In this document: positions 18,058 to 26,674 of the stretch, one piece after another | How positions within the stretch are numbered: position 1 is the stretch's first letter | How the letters are laid out: the number at the start of each line of letters is the position of its first letter | Assembly: GCF_030865425.1 (NCBI RefSeq) | Contig: NZ_JAVFCB010000010.1 | Span: forward strand, 1 to 64,000 | Length of the DNA stretch: 64,000 nucleotides | Direction of reading: 5' to 3' | Origin: Microbacterium capsulatum | Lineage (GTDB): Bacteria > Actinomycetota > Actinomycetes > Actinomycetales > Microbacteriaceae | Notes under the pieces: generated by a model | Seen by the model: the letters and a program-made list of their open reading frames with translations, nothing else | The model's database searches: none | What the model was told of the DNA's origin: nothing | Position numbers and translations under genes: made by a program

Positions 18058-20757
18058 TCAGCCGGTGTTCTGCAGGCCGGCGGCGACGCCGCTCACGGAG
18101 AGCAGCAGCAGGCGCTGCAGCTCCGGATCCGGTGCCGGCGCCTCGAGATCTGCAGCGGCCGCGTCCGCATCGCGCAGCGCGCGCAGGGCGCGCAGCTGCA
18201 GCAGCGACAGGGCGTCGACGTACGGGCTGCGCATCGCGACAGCACGCTGCAGGATCGGCTTGTTCTGCAGCAGGCGCTCGCCGCCCGTGATCCGGATCAC
18301 CCAGGACCGGGTGAGCTCCATCTCCTCGAGCACGAGGGACGCGAGGTCGTCGCGGTCGCCGAGGGCGAGGTAGCGGCGGGCGATGCGGGGGTCGGTCTTG
18401 GCGAGGCTCATCGCGACGTTGTCGACCATCGTGTGCAGCAGCGGCCACTCCTTGTAGGCGGTGCGCAGCAGCTCCTCGTCGCCGACCGCCTCGAGCGCGG
18501 TGCCCAGGCCGAACCAGCCGGCCAGGTTGATCCTCGCCTGCGTCCAGGCGAACACCCACGGGATCGCGCGGAGGTCCTCGAGGGACTCCACGGACAGGCC
18601 GCGGCGGGCGGGGCGGGAGCCGAGCGCGAGCAGCCCGATCTCCTCCATCGGCGTGACCGTGGCGAACCAGGGCGCGAAGCCGTCGGCCTTGACGAGGGCG
18701 AAGAAGCGGTCGCGGGAGGCGCGGTCCATGGTCGCCGCGACCTCGGCGAACCGCACGGCGGCCTCGCTGTTGCGCCGCTCCACGCCGGGGGAGGACGCGA
18801 GCAGGGTCGCCGCGGTGACCTGGTCGATGTGCCGCATGGCGATCGCGGGCTCGCCGTAGCGGGCGAAGATGACCTCGCCCTGCTCGGTGAGCTTGAACCG
18901 GCCGTCGACGGAGTGCGGCGGCTGGGCGAGGATCGCGGAGTTCGCGGGGCCGCCGCCGCGTCCGAGCGCACCGCCGCGACCGTGGAACAGGGTCAGCTCG
19001 ATGCCCTCGCGCTGCGCCCACGCGGCGATCTCGGCCTGCGCCTCGTAGAGGGCGAGGTTCGCCGCGACGGGGCCGACGTCCTTCGAGGAGTCGGAGTAGC
19101 CCAGCATGACCTCCAGGCGCCGGCCGGTCGTGGCCAGGCGGGCCGCGAAGGCGGGGTGCTCCGCGACCTCGGCGAGGATCCCCGGGGCCGCCTGCAGGTC
19201 GGCGAACGTCTCGAACAGCGGCACCACGTCGAGCACCGGCAGGTCGTCGCCGCACGCATAGGCCGCCAGGCGGTGCACGTTCGCGAGATCCTGCGCGGAT
19301 TGCGTGAAGGAGACGACGTAGCGTCCGGCGGCGCGCGATCCGTGGGTGCGCTGGATGTCGCGGACGGTGCGGAAGACCGCGAGAACCTCCTCGGTCTCGG
19401 CGCTGACCGTGCCGCCGTACGGAGCCTTGTCGAGCTCGGCGAGCACGCGGGCGTGCACCTGGGAGTGCTGGCGGACCTCGAGCTCGGCGAGGTGGAAGCC
19501 GTACGTCTCGACCTGCCAGATGAGGTGCTGCACGCCGCCGAACGCGTGCCGGCGGGCACCGGCGTCCGCGAGCGAGGACTGCACGACGCGCAGGTCGGCG
19601 AGCAGCTGCTCCGGATCTGTGTAGCCGCCCCCGCCGAGGCGGGTCTGCGCGACCCGGTGCGCGAGCAGGACGAGCACCCGGCGATGCGGCTCCTCGGGGG
19701 AGCGGGTGGCCGTCTCGGCCGCGAGCTCCGGGTACGCCGACTGCAGCGTCTCCCACAGGGCGACCATCGCGGCGCTGGGCGGCGTGTCCTCGGCGTCCAG
19801 GGTGAGGGTGCGCCCGATCCGGTCGATCGCGCGCTCGAGGCCGCGCAGCACGTGGTCGGCGGCGATCTCCGCCGCCTCCCGGGTCACAGCGGCGGTGACG
19901 AACGGGTTGCCGTCGCGGTCGCCGCCGACCCAGGATCCGATCCGCACGAACGCGGGGACGATCGGGGCGGAGGATCCGGACTCCTCGCCGCGCAGCGCGT
20001 CGTCGATCCGCCGGTACACGTGCGGGATCGTGGTGAACAGGGTCTCGTCGAAGACGCTCATCACCGTGCGGACCTCGTCGGTCGGCGCCGGCTTGTGCGC
20101 ACGCAGCGGGGCCGTGCGCCAGAGCGTGTCGACCTCCTCGAGCATGCGCCGGCGGGTGCGGTGCGCGTCGGCGCCGCCCGGGGTCGCCGCGTCGTGCTCG
20201 CTGAGCAGCTCGGCGAGGCGGCGGATGCTCGAGGACACCGCGCGACGGCGGGCCTCGGTCGGGTGCGCCGTGAACACGGGGTGGAAGCGCAGGCCGCCGA
20301 GGCGTCGGCGGGCCTCGTCCTCGCCGACCTCGGACACGAGCTGGGCGAAGGCGCCGGCCACGGTGTCGACCCGGGAATCGGTCCCGGGGCCCGTCGAAGG
20401 CTCGGCCCGCTCCCGGAGCACGCGCACGCGCTGGTGCTCCTCGGCGAGGTTCACGAGGTGGAAGTATGCGGTGAACGCGCGCGCCACCTCGTCGGCCCGC
20501 TGCACCGAGAACTCCTCGGCGATGCGGGTGGCGCGATCGAACGCCTCCGCGGACTCGTCGGTGTAGGCCTCGATCGTGGCCTGGCGGAGGCGCTCGACGT
20601 CGTCGAACAGCTCCTCGCCGCCGGATTCGCGCAGCACCTGGCCGAGCAGGGCGCCGAGCATGCGCACGTCGGCGCGCATCTCCTCGGGCAGCTCGCGGCC
20701 TGCTTCAAACCGCACGGCGATGCGGATGGCTTCGGTATCGGTTGTGTCGGGGGTCAC
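18058..20757 (-). CDS. ppc: Phosphoenolpyruvate carboxylase
   Basis: Anaplerotic carboxylation of phosphoenolpyruvate to oxaloacetate. The 899-residue product has the first active-site region FTAHPTEARRR with catalytic His, the second GYSDSSKDVG with catalytic Lys, the glycine loop FHGRGGALGRGGGP, and the conserved C-terminal QNTG. The GTG at 20757 is supported by TACGCT 7 nt upstream. Odd: residues about 119-129 (EPSTGPGTDSR) derive from a repeat shared with mfd. It lies just upstream of gdhA on the same strand, linking anaplerosis and nitrogen assimilation. Confidence 0.96.
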   Translation of the reverse strand: MTPDTTDTEAIRIAVRFEAGRELPEEMRADVRMLGALLGQVLRESGGEELFDDVERLRQATIEAYTDESAEAFDRATRIAEEFSVQRADEVARAFTAYFHLVNLAEEHQRVRVLRERAEPSTGPGTDSRVDTVAGAFAQLVSEVGEDEARRRLGGLRFHPVFTAHPTEARRRAVSSSIRRLAELLSEHDAATPGGADAHRTRRRMLEEVDTLWRTAPLRAHKPAPTDEVRTVMSVFDETLFTTIPHVYRRIDDALRGEESGSSAPIVPAFVRIGSWVGGDRDGNPFVTAAVTREAAEIAADHVLRGLERAIDRIGRTLTLDAEDTPPSAAMVALWETLQSAYPELAAETATRSPEEPHRRVLVLLAHRVAQTRLGGGGYTDPEQLLADLRVVQSSLADAGARRHAFGGVQHLIWQVETYGFHLAELEVRQHSQVHARVLAELDKAPYGGTVSAETEEVLAVFRTVRDIQRTHGSRAAGRYVVSFTQSAQDLANVHRLAAYACGDDLPVLDVVPLFETFADLQAAPGILAEVAEHPAFAARLATTGRRLEVMLGYSDSSKDVGPVAANLALYEAQAEIAAWAQREGIELTLFHGRGGALGRGGGPANSAILAQPPHSVDGRFKLTEQGEVIFARYGEPAIAMRHIDQVTAATLLASSPGVERRNSEAAVRFAEVAATMDRASRDRFFALVKADGFAPWFATVTPMEEIGLLALGSRPARRGLSVESLEDLRAIPWVFAWTQARINLAGWFGLGTALEAVGDEELLRTAYKEWPLLHTMVDNVAMSLAKTDPRIARRYLALGDRDDLASLVLEEMELTRSWVIRITGGERLLQNKPILQRAVAMRSPYVDALSLLQLRALRALRDADAAAADLEAPAPDPELQRLLLLSVSGVAAGLQNTG
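20374..20401 (-). repeat. Short dispersed repeat inserted in frame in ppc
   Basis: Read on the minus strand, the 28 nt share 23 positions with 10911-10938 in mfd, including the first nine bases (GCCTTCGAC) and GGACCGATT near the end. Both copies use the same reading frame and encode PST..GTD. Confidence 0.65.
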
Positions 20758-20764
20758 GCTCCTG

Positions 20765-20770
20765 AGCGTA
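20765..20770 (-). promoter_or_regulatory. -10 element of leaderless promoter for ppc
   Basis: TACGCT (minus strand) ends 7 nt before the GTG at 20757. The AGGAG between them is too close to the start to act as a normal ribosome site. Confidence 0.5.
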
Positions 20771-20878
20771 GACCGAGGCTGTGCCCGGGATGGTTCCGTG
20801 ACGCCCGGCGTCGCGGAGGCCCCGAAGCCCTGCCCGCGGGACCCGGGCCGTCCCCCGCGGCGCACCCGCGCCGCGCGA

Positions 20879-20884
20879 TACGGT
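20879..20884 (+). promoter_or_regulatory. -10 element of leaderless promoter for nhaA
   Basis: TACGGT ends 7 nt before the ATG at 20892. It overlaps the in-frame GTG at 20883, which argues against that codon as the start. Confidence 0.45.
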
Positions 20885-20891
20885 GAAGGGG

Positions 20892-22118
20892 ATGAGCCGC
20901 ACGACCCGCCTTCTCCGGTCCGCACAGTTCCCGGCCGTCCTGCTGCTCGCCGCCGCCGGAATCGGACTGCTGCTGGCGAACCTGCCGACGCATGACGCGG
21001 TCGCGGGGATCCTCGGCGCGCATCTCGCCGTCCCGGGCACCGGGCTCGACCTCTCCGTGTCGCACTGGGTGTCGGACGGGCTCCTCGCCCTCTTCTTCTT
21101 CGTCGTCGCGCTCGAGCTGCAGTTCGAGCTCACCCGCGGCGACCTCAGCAGCGTCCGCGCGGCGATCCAGCCGGCCATCGCGGCGGCGGGCGGGATCCTC
21201 GTCCCGATCGCGGTCTACCTGCTGATCGCCGGGGCGTCGACGGGGTCGGCGGCCGGCACGGCGAGCGGCTGGCCCGTCCCGACCGCGACCGACATCGCCT
21301 TCGCGCTCGGCGTCCTCGCCGTCTTCGGGCGGGGGCTGCCGTCCGCCGTCCGGGCGTTCCTGCTCGCGCTCGCGATCCTCGACGACATCGTCGGCATCGT
21401 GTTCATCGCCGTGCTCTTCGCGCACGGGCTCAACCTCGGCCTGCTCGCCGTGGGGCTCGTCGCCGTGGCCGCGTTCGCGGTGCTGAGCCGGCTGCTGCGC
21501 GGACGGCGGAGCCCGGTGATCGCCGTGCTCATGGTGCTGGTCGGTCTCGTCGCGTGGGGCTTCGTCTCGGCGTCCGGCGTGCACGCCACGATCGCCGGCG
21601 TGATGCTCGGCCTGGTCATGGCGCCACGGGCCGCGGGGCCGACCCGGCACGCCCTGGAGCCGTGGGTGAACGGGCTCGTGCTGCCGCTGTTCGCGTTCGC
21701 CGCCGCGTTCGTGGTCATCCCGCGGGTTCCGGTCGGGGCGCTGTCACCGGCGTTCTTCGGGATCCTCGTCGCGCTGCCGGTGGGCAAGCTCGTCGGCATC
21801 GCGGCGTTCGGCGCGGTCGCGCAGCGGATCCGTCCTCGGGGCACGCCCCCCGCGATCCGGTTCCCCGACCTGCTCGCGACCGGTGCGCTCGGCGGCATCG
21901 GGTTCACGGTGTCGCTGCTGCTCGCGAACCTCGCCTTCGCCTCCGACGCGGGGGTGCGGGATCAGGCGATCCTCGCCGTGCTGCTCGGCTCGGTGATGGC
22001 GCTGCTCCTCGCCGCGGTGCTCGTGTCGTGGCGGGCGCGCGCCCATCGCGCCGCGGGGGATGCGGCCGACGACGAGGTCGACGAGGATGACGTCGAGGAG
22101 GCGTGGGATGAGCGATGA
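20892..22118 (+). CDS. nhaA: Na+/H+ antiporter NhaA
   Basis: Exports sodium in exchange for protons across the cytoplasmic membrane. The 408-residue product has the family's FALGVLAVFGRGLP, the paired aspartates in LALAILDDIVGI that carry the ions, and the C-terminal GALGGIGFTVSLLLANLAF. About 12 hydrophobic segments are present. An acidic tail (DAADDEVDEDDVEEAWDER) extends beyond the usual end. The ATG at 20892 fits a leaderless start. mazG begins inside the last 11 nt. Confidence 0.92.
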   Translation: MSRTTRLLRSAQFPAVLLLAAAGIGLLLANLPTHDAVAGILGAHLAVPGTGLDLSVSHWVSDGLLALFFFVVALELQFELTRGDLSSVRAAIQPAIAAAGGILVPIAVYLLIAGASTGSAAGTASGWPVPTATDIAFALGVLAVFGRGLPSAVRAFLLALAILDDIVGIVFIAVLFAHGLNLGLLAVGLVAVAAFAVLSRLLRGRRSPVIAVLMVLVGLVAWGFVSASGVHATIAGVMLGLVMAPRAAGPTRHALEPWVNGLVLPLFAFAAAFVVIPRVPVGALSPAFFGILVALPVGKLVGIAAFGAVAQRIRPRGTPPAIRFPDLLATGALGGIGFTVSLLLANLAFASDAGVRDQAILAVLLGSVMALLLAAVLVSWRARAHRAAGDAADDEVDEDDVEEAWDER

Positions 22119-22782
22119 GGTGACGGATCCGCACGATGCGACCGATCCGCTCCGCGCGGCCGCCGAGGTGATGCGGCAGGTGCGCGAGCGCTGCGTGTGG
22201 TCGCGGGCCATGACGCACCGCGAGCTGCTGCCGTACCTGCTGGAGGAGTCGTACGAGCTCATCGAAGCGGTCGAGCGCGACGATCGGGCGGAGCTGCGCG
22301 AGGAGCTCGGCGACCTGCTCTGGCAGGTGCTGTTCCACGCCGCGATCGCCGCACAGGATCCGGAGGATCCGTTCGACATCGACGACGTCGCCCGCACGCT
22401 CTCCGAGAAGATGACGCGCCGGCACCCGCACGTCTTCGGCGACGCCGTCGCGACCACGCCGGAAGAGGTGCTCGTGCACTGGAACGCCGCGAAGGCGGCG
22501 GAGAAGCACACCCGGCGGAGCGTCCTGGACGGGATCCCGCGCGGGATGCCCGCGCTCGCGCTCGCGCAGAAGATGCTCGGCCGCGCGGCGAAGCGCGGGG
22601 TGGATGCGGGGCCTCCGACGGGCGCAGCGACCGAGACGCCCGCATCCGAGGCCGAGCTCGGCGACGCCCTGCTCGCCCTCGTCGCGACCGCACGCGCGCG
22701 CGGCTGGGACGCCGAGCGCGCCCTCCGCGAGCGCACCCGCGCCCTGGAGGACGCCGTCCGCATCGCCGAGGCCAAGGACTGA
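22108..22782 (+). CDS. mazG: Nucleoside triphosphate pyrophosphohydrolase MazG
   Basis: Hydrolyses (d)NTPs, probably including damaged ones, to monophosphates. The 224-residue product has the MazG helices LLEESYELIEAVE and LREELGDLLWQVLFHA, giving the EExxE ... ExxD metal-binding set, then FGDAVATTPEEVLVHW. A second MazG half is shortened compared with the 263-residue E. coli protein, as is common in actinobacteria. The ATG lies inside the nhaA stop region, with GAGGAGG upstream. Confidence 0.9.
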   Translation: MSDEVTDPHDATDPLRAAAEVMRQVRERCVWSRAMTHRELLPYLLEESYELIEAVERDDRAELREELGDLLWQVLFHAAIAAQDPEDPFDIDDVARTLSEKMTRRHPHVFGDAVATTPEEVLVHWNAAKAAEKHTRRSVLDGIPRGMPALALAQKMLGRAAKRGVDAGPPTGAATETPASEAELGDALLALVATARARGWDAERALRERTRALEDAVRIAEAKD

Positions 22783-22785
22783 CGC

Positions 22786-22844
22786 TTCGAGGAGCGATGT
22801 TGGTCCCCGAACCGGACGATCGGGAACCAACATCGCTCCTCGAA
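22786..22844. repeat. 24-bp palindrome between mazG and hisS
   Basis: TTCGAGGAGCGATGTTGGT (22786-22804) and its exact complement (22826-22844) form a 19-bp perfect stem, extended by five more pairs after one mismatch, around a 9-nt loop. It starts 4 bp after the mazG stop and ends 31 bp before the hisS -10 element. It lacks a T-run. It could serve as terminator or be an intergenic palindromic repeat. Confidence 0.8.
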
Positions 22845-22875
22845 ACCGTGGGAAGGGCCGTCCCACGCGACCTGG

Positions 22876-22881
22876 AAGAAT
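22876..22881 (+). promoter_or_regulatory. -10 element of leaderless promoter for hisS
   Basis: AAGAAT ends 6 nt before the GTG at 22888, with no Shine-Dalgarno between. Confidence 0.45.
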
Positions 22882-22887
22882 GGATCC

Positions 22888-24183
22888 GTGGCAACGGTCA
22901 ATCCTCCGCGCGGGATGCGCGACTTCCTCCCCGCCGACAAGGCCCGTCGTGAGCGCGTGCTCTCCGTCATCCGCGATCGCTACCGCGCGCACGGCTTCGA
23001 CGAGATCGAGACGCCCGTCGTCGAGGAGTACGACCGTCTGCACGCCGGGATCGGCGGCGACAACGAGAAGCTGTCGTTCAACCTCCTGCGCCGCGGACTC
23101 GACGCGGACGCGATCCGCGCCGGCGCCGAGGACCCCGCCGCACTCAGCGACCTCGGCCTGCGCTACGACCTGACCGTCCCGCTCGCGCGGTTCTACGCGA
23201 GCAACCGCGGGCAGCTGCCCAGCGTGTTCCGCGCCATCCAGATCGGCCCGGTCTGGCGCGCCGAGCGGCCGCAGAAGGGCCGCTACCGCCAGTTCGTGCA
23301 GTGCGACATCGACATCATCGGCGACGACTCCGCCCGGGCCGAGGCCGAGCTCATCGTCGCCTCGCTCGACACGGTCGACGCTCTGGGCCTGACCGGTGCG
23401 ATGGTGCGCGTGAACGACCGCCGGGCCCTGGACTGGATGCTGGACTCGTTCGGCTTCAGCGAGGAGGAGCGCCCCGGCGTGCTCATCACGATCGACAAGC
23501 TCGACAAGATCGGCCCGGACGGCATCGTCGCCGAGCTGCGCGAGCGCGACGCCACGGCCTCCGCCGTGGACGCGTTCGAGGCGTTCCTGCGCCGTCCGCA
23601 GACTCTCGAGTACCACCCCTACGGCGAGCGGCAGATCCGCAAGGCGCTGCCCGAGGACGTGCCGGACGAGCTCGTCGCGCACCTCGTCGGCCTCGGGCAG
23701 GCGGTCGCGGCCGCCCGCCCGGCCGCGGAGGGGATCGACCCGATCCCGCTGCAGTTCGATCCGTTCCTCGTCCGCGGCATGGGCTACTACACCGGCACGA
23801 TCATGGAGCTCGCGCACCCCTCGGTGGCGTACTCGCTCGGCGGCGGCGGTCGCTACGACGGCATGATCGGCCGCTTCCTCGGCCAGCAGGTGCCGGCCGT
23901 GGGCTTCTCGATCGGCTTCGAGCGGATCGTCGACCTGCTCGAGTCGCAGGACGACGCTGCCACGCGCGCGGTCGTGCTGATCCACGACGCGGACGTCCCG
24001 GTCGCGGAGCTCGTCGCGCACAAGGCCGCCCTGATCGGCGAGGGCGCGCGCGTACGCCTGGAGCGCCGCACGAAGAACCTCAAGGGCCTGCTCGAGCGCG
24101 CGGCGGCCGACGGCTACAGCGCCTTCGCGACCGTGCGCGCGGGCGTGGCCGCCGACGCGCTCGAGGTCAAGCCGCTGTCCTGA
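22888..24183 (+). CDS. hisS: Histidyl-tRNA synthetase
   Basis: Class II synthetase that charges tRNA-His. The 431-residue length is typical. Seen: motif 1 region PPRGMRDFLP near the start, motif 2 (FRAIQIGPVWRAERPQKGRY, then RQFVQCDID), the histidine-specific GMGYYTGTIMEL and SLGGGGRYDGM, motif 3 VGFSIGFER, and a C-terminal anticodon-binding domain (about 340-431). The GTG start fits the leaderless -10 element. It is monocistronic, flanked by palindromic repeats on both sides. Confidence 0.96.
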   Translation: MATVNPPRGMRDFLPADKARRERVLSVIRDRYRAHGFDEIETPVVEEYDRLHAGIGGDNEKLSFNLLRRGLDADAIRAGAEDPAALSDLGLRYDLTVPLARFYASNRGQLPSVFRAIQIGPVWRAERPQKGRYRQFVQCDIDIIGDDSARAEAELIVASLDTVDALGLTGAMVRVNDRRALDWMLDSFGFSEEERPGVLITIDKLDKIGPDGIVAELRERDATASAVDAFEAFLRRPQTLEYHPYGERQIRKALPEDVPDELVAHLVGLGQAVAAARPAAEGIDPIPLQFDPFLVRGMGYYTGTIMELAHPSVAYSLGGGGRYDGMIGRFLGQQVPAVGFSIGFERIVDLLESQDDAATRAVVLIHDADVPVAELVAHKAALIGEGARVRLERRTKNLKGLLERAAADGYSAFATVRAGVAADALEVKPLS

Positions 24184-24200
24184 GCAGCGGCTGTCCCGTC

Positions 24201-24301
24201 CCGGGGTCGTCGAGCGAGGCCGCCGAAGGCGACCGAGACGAAACGTGTCGTCCCGACGATCGCCGCTGTTTCGTCTCGCCTTCGCCTCGCTCAACGACCG
24301 G
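24201..24301. repeat. Large inverted-repeat element downstream of hisS
   Basis: The left arm (24201-24245) reads GGTCGTCGAGCGAGGC ... GAGACGAAACG. The right arm (24267-24301) is its inverted counterpart (TTTCGTCTCGCC ... CGCTCAACGACCGG), with small insertions in the left arm. The 21-nt centre separates them. It fills most of the gap between hisS and the SGNH gene and looks like a mobile intergenic palindromic unit that may also stop transcription. Confidence 0.8.
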
Positions 24302-24360
24302 TGAGACTGCACGCGTACCGTGCGTCGACTGCCGGTCACGCGCCGTTCATGTCGATGCGG

Positions 24361-24366
24361 TCTGAT
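24361..24366 (+). promoter_or_regulatory. -10 element of leaderless promoter for the SGNH hydrolase
   Basis: TCTGAT ends 6 nt before the ATG at 24373. CGGAGC between them is a possible weak ribosome site. Confidence 0.35.
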
Positions 24367-24372
24367 CGGAGC

Positions 24373-25239
24373 ATGGATCCTCGCCGTCCGGAGCGGATCC
24401 GCTCCGCATCCCTCGCCCTGGGCGTCATCGGCGTCGTCTTCGCGGGCTCGGCGGTCGCGGCCCGGATCGCTCTCGGCCGGCAGGCGCGGATCGCCCGCCG
24501 GCGGATCGGCAAGCCGCACGGCGAGGACGCGGTCGACGCGGACCGGATCTGGCGGCGACGGCTGACGGGCGAGCCGATCGAACTGCTCCTGCTCGGCGAC
24601 TCCCTGGCCGCGGGTCTCGGCGCCGAGCGGCGCAAGGACACCCTCGGCGGGCGCCTGGCGAAGGGGCTCGCCCGACGCACGCGGCGGCCGGTGCGGCTGC
24701 GCACGGCGGCGATCGTGGGATCCGAATCGCCGGACCTGGATGCGCAGCTCGCGAGCCTGGAGACGGACTACCTGCCGGACGTCGCCGTGATCGTCGTGGG
24801 CGGGAACGACGTCACGCACCGGATCCCGGTCTCGGTCTCGGTGCAGCACCTCGAGGACGCGATCGGCTGGCTGCACGCCCTCGGCGCCGCCGTGGTGGTC
24901 GGCACCTGCCCCGACCTCGGCGCGCTGCGCCCCGTGCCGCAGCCGCTCCGCGCGATCGCCTCCCGCCTGTCCCGACGGCTCGCTGTGGCGCAGGCGCAGA
25001 CCGCGCTCGATCACGGCGCGACCGCGGTCGACCTGCGCCGCGCGGTCGGGCCGATGTTCTTCGACGAGCCCGAGGAGATGTTCGGCCTGGACCGGTTCCA
25101 CCCGAGCGCGCTCGGCTACCGGCGCACCGCCGACGCGCTGCTGCCCGCCGTGGTCGCCGCGGCGGGGGAGACCGGGCTCGCACCCGCGCCGACGGGGATC
25201 GCGGTGGAGGCCGCGGCCTTCAGCTCTCCGGTGCGCTGA
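24373..25239 (+). CDS. SGNH/GDSL-family hydrolase with N-terminal membrane anchor
   Basis: Probable esterase or lipase-like hydrolase, 288 residues. Residues about 10-30 form one hydrophobic anchor. The SGNH blocks follow: GDSLAAG with the nucleophile serine (about 77), a glycine block, GGND (about 142), and FHPS with the catalytic His (about 240). These are complete, so activity is likely, but no substrate can be named. I chose the ATG at 24373 rather than 24301 because the upstream part overlaps the palindromic element. Its end overlaps the convergent VOC gene by 20 nt. Confidence 0.82.
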   Translation: MDPRRPERIRSASLALGVIGVVFAGSAVAARIALGRQARIARRRIGKPHGEDAVDADRIWRRRLTGEPIELLLLGDSLAAGLGAERRKDTLGGRLAKGLARRTRRPVRLRTAAIVGSESPDLDAQLASLETDYLPDVAVIVVGGNDVTHRIPVSVSVQHLEDAIGWLHALGAAVVVGTCPDLGALRPVPQPLRAIASRLSRRLAVAQAQTALDHGATAVDLRRAVGPMFFDEPEEMFGLDRFHPSALGYRRTADALLPAVVAAAGETGLAPAPTGIAVEAAAFSSPVR

Positions 25240-25732
25240 ACGACGCCGCCCACTCCTCGACCCGGGCGGTGCTCTCCTCCTCGGAGAGATCCTCGATGCG
25301 GGTCATCACCGACCAGCGCACCCCGAACGGATCCCGGATACTCGCGTACCGGTCGCCCGAGACGAACGTCGACGGGGCTTCCCTCACGGTCGCACCGGCC
25401 GCGACGGCACGCTCGACGACCGCGTCGACGTCGGGCACGTAGATGCCCATCGAATAGCAGTCGGCGTCGCCGGAGGGGGAGGGGACGAGCCCGTAGTCGG
25501 GGTTCGGGTCGCCCAGCTGCAGGCCGCCCAGCCCGAAGTCGAGGTCGGCGTGCGCGACCACGCCGCCGAACTCCGTGACGCCGACGACCCGGGCGCCGAA
25601 GATCGCGACGTAGAAGTCGATCGCGCCCCGCGAGTCGGGGATGGCGAGGAACGGGGTGAGGGTGGTCGCCGCGTTCGGGCGGCCGTCGGTCGTGTGGGCG
25701 CCGGTGACGCCCGTGGTCTTCTCTTCGCTCAT
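25220..25732 (-). CDS. VOC-family (glyoxalase/bleomycin-resistance-like) protein
   Basis: The 170-residue single VOC module contains FLAIPDSRGAIDFYVAIFGA near the N-terminus and the closing RDPFGVRWSVMT. It resembles the PhnB/YdeM-type group, where metal ligands are often incomplete, so the enzymatic role is unclear; resistance or small-molecule binding are possibilities. It is divergently paired with an AraC regulator. The ATG is preceded at 7 nt by TAGCGT. Confidence 0.82.
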   Translation of the reverse strand: MSEEKTTGVTGAHTTDGRPNAATTLTPFLAIPDSRGAIDFYVAIFGARVVGVTEFGGVVAHADLDFGLGGLQLGDPNPDYGLVPSPSGDADCYSMGIYVPDVDAVVERAVAAGATVREAPSTFVSGDRYASIRDPFGVRWSVMTRIEDLSEEESTARVEEWAASFSAPES

Positions 25733-25739
25733 GGTTGCG

Positions 25740-25745
25740 ACGCTA
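25740..25745 (-). promoter_or_regulatory. -10 element of leaderless promoter for the VOC protein
   Basis: TAGCGT (minus strand) ends 7 nt before the ATG at 25732. Confidence 0.45.
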
Positions 25746-25858
25746 CGCCGCGGCGGGGAGCGGCGGCTTGGAGATCCGCGACAGCCTGTCGTGTGCGCCG
25801 ATCGCGGCCCGGTGGTCGCGCCGCGATCCGGCCCCGTCTCAACGTCGGCGGCCGGCCG

Positions 25859-25864
25859 TACCCT
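25859..25864 (+). promoter_or_regulatory. -10 element of leaderless promoter for the AraC regulator
   Basis: TACCCT ends 6 nt before the ATG at 25871. The 138-bp divergent gap must contain both promoters and any operator. Confidence 0.45.
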
Positions 25865-25870
25865 CGGAGC

Positions 25871-26674
25871 ATGGTGAACCCCACGCGCGGCGTGCTCTAC
25901 CCCGCGCGACTTCCGCAGTTCCACCGCATCGCCCCGCCGGCGGACGCGGCGGAGCTCGTGGCGTGGGTCTGGATCCCGGAGTGGGATCTCGAACCGGGGC
26001 GCTCGTCCCGGCAGGACCTCGTCTCGTACCCGGCGCTGAACCTGGTGGTGGAGGCGTCGGATCGCGAGACCGCGCCGGTGCAGCTGTTCGGGGCGACCAC
26101 CCGGGCCGGCTTCCGCGACCTGGCCGGCCGCGGCTGGGCCGTCGGCGCCCTGCTGCGCCCCGCCGCGGTGGCCGCGCTCGCGGCGGAGCCGTCCTCGTTC
26201 CTCGACGGAGCGATCGAGATCGACGCGCCCGAACTGGAGCGCGAGGTGGCCCGCGCGATGGCCTCGGGCGACGGCCGCCTCGAACGCGCCGCCGGCGCCG
26301 TGTGCGACTGGCTGCGCGACCGCGTCGGCGAGGTCACCGCCCCCGTCCGGCACGCGAACGCCATATCCGAGCTGCTCATGTCGGATCCGTCCATCCGCAC
26401 CCCGGAGCAGGCCGCCACCCGACTCGCCGTCTCGGTGCGCACGCTGCAGCGCATGGCGCACCGGTACGTCGGGCTGTCGCCGGCGGCGATGATCCGGCGC
26501 CGTCGCCTGCAGGAGGCGGCCGAGCGGATCCGCACCGACCCGGCCGCCGAGCTCGCCGGCATCGCCGCGGATCTCGGCTACGCCGACCAGGCGCACCTCG
26601 CCAACGACTTCCGGGCCGTTCTCGGGTTCACGCCGTCGTCGTACCGCCGCGACGCCGATCCCACCCGATCCTGA
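25871..26674 (+). CDS. AraC-family transcriptional regulator
   Basis: The 267-residue product has an N-terminal sensor domain (about 1-150, DUF6597-like) and a C-terminal double helix-turn-helix domain (about 175-262) with VSVRTLQRMAHRYVGLSP and the second-helix signature IAADLGYADQAHLANDFRAV. The conserved YADQAHL-F core is intact. It is divergent from the VOC gene and the most likely regulator of it, by position only. It overlaps the convergent APC permease by 47 nt. Confidence 0.88.
   Translation: MVNPTRGVLYPARLPQFHRIAPPADAAELVAWVWIPEWDLEPGRSSRQDLVSYPALNLVVEASDRETAPVQLFGATTRAGFRDLAGRGWAVGALLRPAAVAALAAEPSSFLDGAIEIDAPELEREVARAMASGDGRLERAAGAVCDWLRDRVGEVTAPVRHANAISELLMSDPSIRTPEQAATRLAVSVRTLQRMAHRYVGLSPAAMIRRRRLQEAAERIRTDPAAELAGIAADLGYADQAHLANDFRAVLGFTPSSYRRDADPTRS

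Noticed and set aside
18052..20886. 944-codon open frame on the plus strand opposite ppc
   Set aside because: Its protein is Arg/Glu/Val-rich with no domain, and ppc on the other strand has all catalytic motifs. Such mirror frames are usual in GC-rich DNA.
21904..25101. 1065-codon open frame opposite mazG, hisS and the SGNH gene
   Set aside because: It spans three well-supported genes and two palindromic elements and has no recognisable domain.
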